A DNA stretch of 64,000 bases, from NCBI GenBank assembly GCA_949152475.1, contig OX424570.1, forward strand, positions 23,556,694 through 23,620,693, in the 5' to 3' direction. The stretch comes from Terebella lapidaria. Its lineage: Eukaryota; Annelida; Polychaeta; Terebellida; Terebellidae. Of this stretch, positions 34,801-46,800 are shown in pieces. The position numbers and the translations under genes are program-made. Within the stretch, counting starts at the first letter, position 1; every line of letters starts with the position of its first letter. The notes beneath the pieces are model-generated. The model saw nothing but the letters and a program-made list of their open reading frames with translations. It made no database searches and was not told where the DNA came from.

Positions 34801-37800
34801 ACACTCACCTAGCAAACATAGGCAACTACTCTTTTGTTGATTTGGACGAATTTTGTCCAGCTGATCGCTTGAAAAGACGAAAGTATTTGGCTGACCTACG
34901 ACTCAGAAGTTGTGCGATGCTGTACCGAGTTGTCTACGGTGGCTCACTTGGAACAATCAACTTCATTTGGACGGTGGATATCGCAGACAGTGATGAACAG
35001 AAACTCATGAAAAATGCAGAAATCATGAAACAGATCGAAAAGACTATGCCAAAATTTACCTCTCGTGCAATGAAAAGAGATTTTCTCAACAAATACTCGA
35101 AGGTGGCGAAGTGTTCCAAATCTGTTTTGCGTCACATGTTGTCAGACATCACTGGAAGCATATCGACGGCAGAAACAAAGAAACAAAAAGAAGTCGACGA
35201 CAGAGTTGCCGAATATTTGCTGTGTGGGGATGAGACAGACCTCATTTTAGATCTCCGTTCCCTGCATGAAAGAAACACAACTCGCTTTGAAAGATTCTTT
35301 CAAGAAGTTGAGAACTACTTTGCTGATCAACTGGCAGTGCATGAAAGGAGACATGGTACTGAACAGTACATCCCATTTGCCATGTCAAAAGAAGATCTGA
35401 GGGCACAAATTATCGAGCGTCTCTCCGATGATGTCCCGATTCCCAGTGCAGAGACCTTGAGACTCCAGTTTCATCCTGCAAACTGCCACGCCAAAACAGC
35501 TGCTAAATACTATGGCAGATTTGATGTCAAGTTTCGCCTGCAAACACGCATGTCCAGGATGCATCATGTTGACACCAGATATGTGGCAACACAATACGGC
35601 TACATGAAAGAATTCGCTGTCATGTTTCGAGATCACGCGACAATGGTCTGTATGGACGACAAGGCGATAGTCCCAGTGGGTGAGCCTGATCTGCCCATCT
35701 CTACTGGAGTAAGGGGACACAACAAAGTATTGGCGCCTCTCGATAAACCGCTCACTGCACTCGACCATGATTTCCACACCGCAGGCATTGTTCCATCTGT
35801 CGTTTTCATTCCGACCATACCTGACCACAAATGTGACAGCTTCTTCACAGGAAATGTGTTTGTGACCTTGAAAGATAAGGTCTTCCAAGCATCCACACCT
35901 TTCAGGCACTCAGCAGAACTCCTACATATCTTGAGAAACAACTTCTCTGCAGACAGTGTCAACTCTGATAAACCAGTTCTGTTGCTGTTCACTGATGGTG
36001 GCCCTGATCATCGTCTGACCTATGACACTGTCAAAGTAGCACTCCTTGAAGTTTTCGTGCAACTGGATCTCGACATGTTGATCGCGATGAGGACAGCACC
36101 ACATAATAGCTGGACAAATCCTGCAGAACGTTGTATGTCGCTGCTGAACCTTGCCCTTCAACATGTTGCCCTGAGCAGGGATAAGGTGCCGGAACCACAC
36201 GAGCGAGGTATCAAAAACAAATCCAGTCTGACAGCAATCCGCAACCATGCTGAAATCACAGACTCTTTCAAGGATGCCTACTCTGCCAGTATGACGCCAG
36301 TGATGGAGCTCTTGAAAGAAAGATTTGACCGGCTCTCGCTGAAGGGTACACCGTTCGTCACCTACATGGGATTATCTGATGAAGAAGTTGCCGCACCTCT
36401 TGATATTGTTCGTCAGGTAATCTAATTCATTTGCATGATTCATAGGACTGGAATAACAATTTTACATAGTTGTAAATGAATTTGTATTTACTTCACTGAA
36501 TTCAGGTGACTGGATGTGGAAATCTGAGCGTCTCCAGCTCCTGCAAAGACACTCGCTCACACAAAGACTTGATGGCATTTCTCAAGGACCACTCAAGAAG
36601 TGCAAACTACTGCTTCCAACTGAAGAAGTGTAACAGGCCAGAGTGTGGGTACTGTAGTATGAACCCACCAAGAGTAGACGATGAAGTATTCGCCAAAATG
36701 AGCTACCTCCCTGAACCAGAACCAAATGAGTTTGGAGAAAGCTTCAAAGATTTCAGTGAGGTAAAGATGTTCTAAATATTATTCTGAAATATTTATAAAT
36801 TGCATTCATTTTCTTCAGTATGTAATGCACTCTCTGGAAAATACCTGCTCTCTACATAATCAATGTTTCCCGTGTTCCAATGTTTATGCATATTAAATTA
36901 CTGTAATTTTGATGTACACATGCACAATGCAAACAGGATTCATCCCTGTTTTTCAGCTGTACGGAAAGGAGCTGCCACAGCGCCCCGATCGACACATGCC
37001 ATCAGCAAAAATCGAAGGTGTCAACCCAGAGGCGCAGGATGCTGACAAGTCTCATCGAGATGTGCTCAAGGCAGCAAAAGTCCGATCCAGGGTAATCTGT
37101 ATACAGTGTGGCAAACCACGGTGCATCTACTCCATGCAGAAGCTGTCAGTGGAACAGGCAAGTATTTGGCATAGTACTTCGAAAGAAAACAGCGATATTC
37201 ATGGTTAAAAATGTGAAGTACATGTGTTTCTTTTGCATATTGATTTTGACTTAAATGTTTTCTTGTCACATGTATACATGTATAACAAAAGGCATATTGT
37301 AATTTAGAAAAATTTAAATCGGTATCAATGATAATTCTGATAAACTCTCAGGTGATTTTTTCATGTTTTTTCTCTTGCAGGAGAGGTACTTGACCAGGAC
37401 ACGGGAAGAATGTTGGTACGTCTGTGGCGATGGATTCCCTACTCACGACGCTGCCACAGACCTTGTCATTCGGCGTGCCATCATGTGCTCGACCCCAATC
37501 GAGGTTTCGTACTTCTCGTCACCTGTATACTTGCCACCAGTGTGCATCCATTGCGGAGTCGAAGAAAATTTGTTAGATGACTACGATGACTACATTGTCG
37601 AATTACATGAACAATTCTCAACGGTGCGCCCAATTTGTTCTGCTTGTCGGTCTGCTGGCAAACAAGCATTGACATGGGGCAAAAAATTCTTTCAAAAGAA
37701 ACAGAAGGTCTAGACTAGAAGACACTATCTCGCGTACTATTGTACATGCTAACAGTATTTTATTTTTTTCTAACAAATGTGATATCTTTGAGTTATAGTT

Positions 37801-40800
37801 TCTGCTGAATATAGTATTTTAAGGATTTATATATTTTTGTCTATTTTGATGGGATTTTTGTTGATGATCTTTGTTGAACAGAAGATTTGAGTTACAGTAT
37901 TGGCATTGCTATATTGGTTATTCCGAATCATCTTTGTGATCGTTTTCATACTAGATGTGTTAGTGATCCTTCTGTAGTACTGGTATTTTGCATTGTGATA
38001 TGGTTTTTGCTAAATATATTAGCATCATTTAAAATCTTAATATTTTATCGAGTCATTTTTTTAGAGTTCATGTTACTGTCGTGTTTCTGTTGTGGATAGA
38101 AAATGTTCAGTAACTCTTCTTGTTCATGATTCCATATTTTTTCTGCAAGTGTGCATTTTGTGTCTCAATATCAATATGGTGCTCTGCTTTAATATGTAAA
38201 TCTTGAAGAGTGAATTCATGTTACTTTCGTGTTCAACTGTGTAGGTTTCACTTGGCTACCAGGTTTTTTGAGGACATTCCTGATGTTGATAGAAAATATC
38301 TGCTCATTTTCCTTGTTCATAATTCCATTATTTTTGGCAAGTGTGCATTTTGTGTCTCAATATCAATATGGTGCACTATTTAGTGAATTCATGTTACTTT
38401 TGTGTTCAACTGTGAAGATTTCACTTGACTATCAGGTTTTTGTGAGGACTTGATTTTGATAGAAAATGTTTGGTCATAATTCCATACTTTTTCGGCAAGT
38501 GTGCATTTTGTATCTGAATATATGGTGCTTTCTTTGAACCATAGTTGATCTCAATAAAACCTATTTTTATTCGAAAGCTTTCTATTTTCAATGTTAAATG
38601 CATTGACATTGAAATAGAAATCAAAATGCAAATATGTGGTCAAACATTTTATTGCAACATTAGAAAAATGTAAATTAAATTGGCACATGCATGTACATAT
38701 AAATTGTTCACCATTCCTTTAAGACATGAAAACGTTCACCAAAATTAAGACATGAAAACATATATAATACCGATACAAATATATATATTGAACATTGTAT
38801 CAAATTGATCATTCTGTAAACCATTCCCTCGTACCAAACTGAGCCGTAAGTCAGAATTTATTACTTTAAAATAATCTCTCTGTAATGAAATTGTAATCAT
38901 CAATATACAAATGTTCAACCTCCCACTGTCAGGTAATGATCTTTTCATGTGTACACTCAGTGTTTAGTTGCGGTGTTCGTCTGAGTTGTTTTCGCATTGA
39001 GTATTGACCGCTCCTCGATCACGCGGGCGGGCAGTAGTATAATATTGTATGGGGTGATATTGGTCATTCGACCGCAGACCGCAGCAGTGGACGGATCACT
39101 GGCTCGAGAAGAATGCCAGGCATACATTTTGGCGAGAATGCCACGTGTTTGTAAAATGGTTCGAGAAGAATACCATTGAATTAGAAGTTATTTCATGAAG
39201 AAACGAAGCAGCTTGGTTTGAGAAGAATACCAGCTGAAGTGTATATTTTTGTATTTGTGTTCGTCTACCAAGGTATGTTCACACAGTTAGATTTATTGGC
39301 CTAACTTTGATGTTAGCGGGGTAATTGATTTGTATTATCAGCTGTAGCAGCATAGGCGTATATTCCATATTGTAGTTATTGTCTAAACCGTTAAGCTACC
39401 GTGCGTAAACTAGTTTTTGTATTTTATTATTATTATTGTTAGGAATATGCTACGACAGCAGAATTTGTAAATTATTTCAGTGCCTTCTGTGTGAACGCCG
39501 TGCCTGTGTTGTCGCTCCGTTGTCCTGTCGCCATTGTTCGTCCGCCGTGTTCAACGTGACGTCGTCGTAGACTGCGCCGAAGTCGAGTACACCGTATCAT
39601 CTCATCATCAACGTCATCACCACGCGGTCCTCGCACTCTCGCCAGCTCGCGTACAGTCATCGCTCGGGCACGCTTCGTCAATTCACAAGGTTATAATCAT
39701 GGGACATTCATGGGACATTTTTGTGTAAAGTGGACATTCAATTTGTGGGTTATATTGTTCTGGTCGTAAATTAGTGCTGAAATTACTGTTCTGGTATATA
39801 TATCGTGGGGTTATAAATAAATGTTTGTCTGTGTAACTTGTGTTTCATCTGTCGTCTTACACCACACTTTGCTGGCCCAATAAGTTAAAGGTTTTCTTTT
39901 AACTATTTCATTACATTTTGGCGCCCGATAAGGGACCAGCAAAACGGTGTGTTGGCGGTGGCTGTCTCACGAGTTAGCGCTCATTATGCGCACCATGCAT
40001 ATTCAGTGGCGGTTAATTTGTATTTCGGTAGTGTCCGGCACTTGGTAAATGTATGTCTAATTGTTGCCATTTTGGTATATACTGTGCGGGAAATGGATCC
40101 CGAGAAACTTGTTAATGCCGGCAAGGCAATGGGTCTTGAAGGTACGGAATTAGTGGCGTATGTAGAGAAATGTCAAACTGAGTTTTATGAGAGAGAGGAG
40201 AGAGCTGGTGCTAGAGAACTCAGGATTCGAGAAATTGAGGCAGAAACTGAGCGCCTTAAGGCGGAAGCGTTGCTGCGACATGGTGATACAGAAGATAGTG
40301 ATCAATCTAATCAATCTAGTCGTACTACTTCCGGAACGTTGCCTAAAGCTCCCAAACTTCCCCATTTCGACGAGACAAAGGACAGTATTGATTCTTATTT
40401 GTTACGTTTCGAACGGTATGCAGAAAGTCAGAAGTGGTCTCGTGGTGGGTTAGCGTCGTATCTCAGTGCATTGTTGAAGGGTGGCGCATTAGAAGTGTAT
40501 TGTCGCATGCCTGCTACTGATGCTTCGGATTATGACAAGGTTAAGACGGCCTTATTGAAGCGCTACGATATGACAGATGACGGTTTCAAACGGAGATTTT
40601 TCTCGGCTAGACCAGAGAGAAACGAGACTCCATCCCAGTTCATTGCTCGTTTGGACCACTATTTTTGTCAACAGTTGAACACACGTTTGAAGGTGTTAAG
40701 GATTTGCTGGTGTTGGAACAGTTTTTGCGTCGTAGTTCACGTGATTTAGAGACTTATCTTCGAGAGAGATTCACTAGTGACATTAGAGAAATGGTTAGCT

Positions 40801-43800
40801 TGGCAGATGCATATTTGGAGGCTCATCGCTCGTCACAAACTAACAGGCAAAGTTCGCAGCAGAAACCACAGCCAAAGTATAGCGATCAAACTGATAGTGG
40901 CTCGGTTCAGGACGGTTCTAGGGACAAACAGGGTGTACAGGATAGGCGCGTACGTCTTTGCTTTATTTGTGGCAAAGCGGGACATATTGCTCGGGATTGT
41001 AGGGCTGTTCCAAATAAGGGTAATGTGTCTAGTTCGACGGTAATGGACGACAGGAATCAGCCAGAGGATGTTGTACGTAATCTTGACGATGAATTAGAGC
41101 TTGAGTCTGGTTTGGTTGGAGGGAAACCTGTGAAATTGCTGAGAGATACGGGGTGCACAGGTGTCATTGTTCGTCGTGATCTTGTGAGTGATGACCAGTT
41201 AACAGGTAACCAGAGCTCGTACATGACATGTGATCGCAGCACTTGCACTGTACCAACTGCACGAGTAGAGGTAGTCACGCCTTACTACTCTGGACCAGTG
41301 ATTGCATTGTGTATTGATAATCCTGTGTGTGAGCTGATACTTGGTAATTTTATCCGTACGGAGAATGGTAAGTTTCCGACTCCACAGCTAGCTGATTCTA
41401 TTGGATGTGTGTTTGATGAGCAGGATTCTACGGATTGTTCAGCAGTGGTCACTCGTGGTCAAAGTAATCGTGATTCAAAACCGGTTAAACCATTGGTTGT
41501 TCCCAGTATATCAGGCTTCGGTTCGCCAGCAGAGTTCAAAGCTGAACAAGACTCTGACAGGACGTTGCATCATTTCCGAGAGATGGCTGACAAGGGTCAA
41601 GTTATTCACAAGTCCCGGTATGTGATCAATTTTTCGATTGTCGATGGGCTGTTGTATCGTCAGGTGAGGTCAGGTGGAACGCTGCAAGGTGAGAAGCAGC
41701 TACTTGTCCCTGGTAAGTTTCGTGAAAACATCATGCGGATGGCTCATGAGACGTTGCTTGCGGGTCATTTAGGCATCAAGAAAACGACCGATAGGGTGTT
41801 GTCTAGTTTCTATTGGCCAGGCATTCACGGGGACATCATGAGGTTTTGCCAATCATGTGATATTTGCCAGCGCACAGTACCACGAGGTAAGATTCGCAAA
41901 GTTCCTTTGCAGAAGATGCCGGTTATGACTACACCATTCCATCGTGTTGCAGTTGACATTGTGGGTCCGCTTCGCCCTGTTACCAGTCGTGGTAATCAGT
42001 ACATTCTGACTATTGTGGACGTCGCTACGAGGTACCCGGAGGCGATTCCGTTGGCTAATATTGACACAGCTACAGTCGCTGAGGCTTTGGTGAAGGTATT
42101 CTCACGTGTCGGTATTCCGCAGCAAGTTTTGTCTGATTGTGGCACACAGTTTACTTCGTCTATGATGAAAGAGGTTGAACGGTTACTCTCTATTGATCAC
42201 GTCACTACTAGTCCATATCATGCCCAGTCTAATGGTTTAGCAGAGAGGGTGAACGGCGTTGTCAAATCCATGTTGAAGCGTATTGCTGCCAATAATCCCA
42301 AGGAATGGGACAGGTACTTGGAACCTCTATTGTTCGCTTATAGGGAAGCTCCTCAATGCAGTATGAAATTTTCCCCATTCGAGCTGTTGTATGGGAGGAC
42401 CATACGTGGACCAATGTCAATCTTACGTGAGTTGTGGACGAACAAATCACTAGATGAGGACACACAAAACACATATCAGTATGTTGTTGATTTGAGAAAT
42501 CGTATTGAAGAGTCGTGTGACATCGCTAAGCAGGAACTACTGAAGGCTCAAAGTGTTCGAAAGTCGCATTTTGATAAGCACACGTGTCAGCGCTCTCTAC
42601 GGGTTGGTGATCAGGCGTTGTTATTGCTCCCTACAGACGCAAATAAGCTTCTGATGCAGTGGAAAGGTCCTTTTGATGTCATTGGTAAAGTTGGCTTGAA
42701 TGACTATGTGCTTCAGGTTGGTGATAGTGGGCGCGTTTTTCACATCAATATGTTGAAGAAGTACTTTTCTCGTAAGGCGGTAGACAAGCCAGTTATGTCT
42801 ATGACTGCAATTGCTTTTGACGGCCAGGATTCGGATGACCCAGATAGTATCGTATCACATAAACCAGATCGGGTGGAAACGTACAAGGATGTACACATTG
42901 ATTCGGATCTGACAGATTCCATGCATCGGGATATTTCCAGGGTTGTTTCAGAGTTTCCAGACATATTTTCGTCTTTACCAGGTTCCACTAGTCTCGTAGA
43001 ACATGACGTTCATTTGGTGGATCAGACACCAGTTCGTACTAAACCGTATCCAATTCCCTATGCAATGGTTGATAAGGTCAAGGAGGACATAGATCAGATG
43101 CTCCAGATGGGTGTCATTGAACCTTCTCAGTCGCCGTATTCGTCTCCCATTGTCATTGTTAAGAAGCGTGATCAGTCTAATAGGATTTGCGTGGATATGC
43201 GAAAAATTAACAAGATTACTGTATTTGATGCTGAGCCGGTCCCTGATCCAGAATTGATCTTTGCTAGTGTTGCTAATGACAAGTACTTCACAAAGCTTGA
43301 TTTTTGCAAAGGTTATTGGCAAATTAAGATGAGTGACAGGTCTAAGCCTATTACTGCATTCAGTACTCCTTTTGGTCAGTATCAATTTTGTCGAATGCCA
43401 TTTGGTTTGGTTAATTCAGGTGCTTCGTATGCTCGCATGATGCGTAGGTTAATCCAGGACATGCCTAACGTCCATAACTTTGTTGACGATGTTCTAGTTC
43501 ATACCAAGACGTGGACAGAACACTTACAAGTGCTGAAGGAGTTGTTTTCTCGTATCCAGTCGAACGGTCTTACAGTGAAACCATCAAAGTGCTTTTTGGG
43601 TTATCAGAACGTTGATTTTCTTGGTTTCAAAGTTGGTCAGGGTTTCCGTCGTATCTTTGATGAGAACAAAGAGAAAATTCGTAGTGTTGGCAGACCTACA
43701 ACTAAAACTGAACTGAGATCCATGTTAGGTTTACTCAATTTCTATCGCAGACATGTTCCAAATTATGCAGCGATTGCAAGGCCTTTAACGGATTTAACTC

Positions 43801-46800
43801 GAGGTGGTGTTCCAAATGAAATTCCGTGGCCTCCGCAGTGTGAACAATCGTTCCAGCAGTTGAAGGATGCTTTATCATCTGAACAAATTTTGAAGTTACC
43901 CGATATGTCAAAACCTTTTGTGCTCAGGACAGATGCTTCGAATTCCGGTCTAGGGGCTGTGTTGTTCCAGGATTATGGAGGTACATTATTTCCGGTCCAT
44001 TGTATCAGTAGGAAGTTAATCCCAAGGGAAGAATCACTATCTACAGTAGAGAAAGAGTGTTTAGCTATTGTGTGGGCCGTGGATAAGTTGCAGGTGTTTT
44101 TGTATGGTCAGGAGTTCATTCTAGAAACGGATCATGCTCCGTTGCAGTACCTGAACAAAGCGAAGTTGACAAACCCTAAGTTGATGAGGTGGGCTCTGTC
44201 ACTACAGCCCTACAGGTTCACTATTAGGTCAATCAGAGGTGTTGACAATGTTGGTGCTGATTATTTCAGCCGATTACCAGAGAGTTGAAATGTAGCAGTA
44301 AAAAGTTGACTATAAACTGAAGTAGAAGTTGTGATTGAGTTGAATTGTACCTATGCTTGAGTGGGAAAGCGACCCGTCTAAGTTTATTATCAGTGATTTT
44401 GAAGGTTTTTTTCAGTTGACCAAAGTTGTCGAGGTCTATCATATTTTGTATTCGTACTCAAGATGAGTTTACTTGAGTTATGGTATCTTGTAAGTGGTAA
44501 TAAGAAACGAGATAAGTAGAACTGAAGTCATTTCGGAGGTCATGTATTGTACCTAGAGGTTAGAGGTCATGTATTGCATGTATTGTACCTAGAGGTTAGA
44601 GGTCATGTATTGTATGTATTGTACCTAGAGATCATGTATTGTACCTAGAGGTGTTGATCATGAGGTGTTGATCATGGGTTGGACAGAAGTAGATAAGCAG
44701 ACTGAACATTTATATTCTTGGGAAGGGAGGTGTGTAATGAAATTGTAATCATCAATATACAAATGTTCAACCTCCCACTGTCAGGTAATGATCTTTTCAT
44801 GTGTACACTCAGTGTTTAGTTGCGGTGTTCGTCTGAGTTGTTTTCGCATTGAGTATTGACCGCTCCTCGATCACGCGGGCGGGCAGTAGTATAATATTGT
44901 ATGGGGTGATATTGGTCATTCGACCGCAGACCGCAGCAGTGGACGGATCACTGGCTCGAGAAGAATGCCAGGCATACATTTTGGCGAGAATGCCACGTGT
45001 TTGTAAAATGGTTCGAGAAGAATACCATTGAATTAGAAGTTATTTCATGAAGAAACGAAGCAGCTTGGTTTGAGAAGAATACCAGCTGAAGTGTATATTT
45101 TTGTATTTGTGTTCGTCTACCAAGGTATGTTCACACAGTTAGATTTATTGGCCTAACTTTGATGTTAGCGGGGTAATTGATTTGTATTATCAGCTGTAGC
45201 AGCATAGGCGTATATTCCATATTGTAGTTATTGTCTAAACCGTTAAGCTACCGTGCGTAAACTAGTTTTTGTATTTTATTATTATTATTGTTAGGAATAT
45301 GCTACGACAGCAGAATTTGTAAATTATTTCAGTGCCTTCTGTGTGAACGCCGTGCCTGTGTTGTCGCTCCGTTGTCCTGTCGCCATTGTTCGTCCGCCGT
45401 GTTCAACGTGACGTCGTCGTAGACTGCGCCGAAGTCGAGTACACCGTATCATCTCATCATCAACGTCATCACCACGCGGTCCTCGCACTCTCGCCAGCTC
45501 GCGTACAGTCATCGCTCGGGCACGCTTCGTCAATTCACAAGGTTATAATCATGGGACATTCATGGGACATTTTTGTGTAAAGTGGACATTCAATTTGTGG
45601 GTTATATTGTTCTGGTCGTAAATTAGTGCTGAAATTACTGTTCTGGTATATATATCGTGGGGTTATAAATAAATGTTTGTCTGTGTAACTTGTGTTTCAT
45701 CTGTCGTCTTACACCACACTTTGCTGGCCCAATAAGTTAAAGGTTTTCTTTTAACTATTTCATTACACTCTCATACCAATTTTGTCAAACCAAATTCCAT
45801 TGACACGAAATATTGTTTAAAAAAAATATATCCCTCGTATGATTTCTGACGCAACAAATTCCAAAGACAAAAAATTTAATATTAAATGTAAAAAAAAGTC
45901 GCTCCCACGTATGAATTTTTCCGGACAAAAATCCATAGACCAACTTTATAAATTGGCGTGGCCTAAGCTGTAAAGTCGATAACAAGCGAGATATTAGCCA
46001 TTTTCTCCTATACCCGTGATAATGGGGTCGAAGATCAAATTCAAGGTCATCAGAATATTCAGCATATATCATTTCCTATATGTCCACAATTCATTCCTAA
46101 GCTGTAGAGTCAATAATAAGTGAGATATTGGCCATTTGTCCTGTGACCTTGAAAATGAGGTCAAAGGTCAAATTCAAGGTCATTGGAATATTCGGCATAT
46201 ATCATTTCCTATATGTCCGCAATTGATTCCAAAGCTATAAAGTCGATAATAAGCGAGATATAAGCCATTTTGTGCTCTGACCTTGAAAGTGAGGTCAAAG
46301 GTCATGTTCAAGGTCATGACAAGATTCAGTATATATCATTTCCTATATGTTTGCAATTGATACCTAAGCTGTAAAGTCATTAATAAGAGAGATTCTAGCC
46401 ATTTTGTCCTATGACCTTGAAAATGGGGTCGAAGGTCAATTTCAAGGTCAGCATAATATTCAGCAAATATCATTTCCTATATGTCCACAATTGATTCCTA
46501 AGCTGTAGAATCGATAATAAGCGAGATATAAGCCATTTTGTGCTCTGACCTTGAAATTGAGGTCAGCGGTCAAATTCAAGGTCACGAGAATATTCAGCAT
46601 ATATCATTTGCTATATGTCCACAATTGATCCCTAGTCTCTAATCTCAATATTAACCTTTTCGCTACTGACCCACCCCTCAGCCTCCATACTGAGCCGATT
46701 CATGTATGAATTGATAGGATTTCTATATGTTTGATTATTTTTATTTAATATTGTTTCAGAATAATTAGGTGCGAAAATAAAGTCATATTATAGTGTGTTA

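Larger units (their letters stand above)
38881..45767 (+). mobile_element. Gmr1-type Ty3/gypsy LTR retrotransposon
   Basis: A 6.9-kb element with two 1035-bp LTRs (TG...CA), CTCTC duplications (38876-38880, 45768-45772), a primer-binding site and a polypurine tract. The pol order is protease, integrase, reverse transcriptase, RNase H. Integrase before reverse transcriptase is the mark of the Gmr1 group of Ty3/gypsy elements, described from deuterostomes. The LTRs look identical wherever I compared them, so the insertion is recent. It looks whole or nearly so. It sits inside the 3' region of the DNA transposon. Confidence 0.92.
33653..45963 (+). mobile_element. Large DNA transposon, unassigned superfamily
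   Basis: The left end GGCCACACCAATTTATAA is matched by the right end in reverse complement (GGCCACGCCAATTTATAA). Inverted repeats are 32 bp with three mismatches. TAA flanks both sides (33650-33652, 45964-45966). The target is known: removing the element and one TAA restores the satellite sequence ATTCCTAAGCTG. Without the nested LTR retrotransposon (38881-45767) it is about 5.4 kb. It carries one four-exon gene (33846-37713) for a DDE-like protein, a 3' region with about 185-bp imperfect tandem units, and subterminal repeats at the right end. The TIR and duplication length do not match a superfamily I can name with confidence. PIF/Harbinger uses 3-bp TWA-like targets, but the protein does not look like its transposase. 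Confidence 0.88.

Noticed and set aside
34360-36248. Antisense frames over the DDE gene
   Set aside because: Shadows of a long coding exon. The sense strand has the motifs and splice sites.
38997-39728. Small frames repeated at 44849-45580
   Set aside because: They are inside the two LTRs and appear twice only for that reason.
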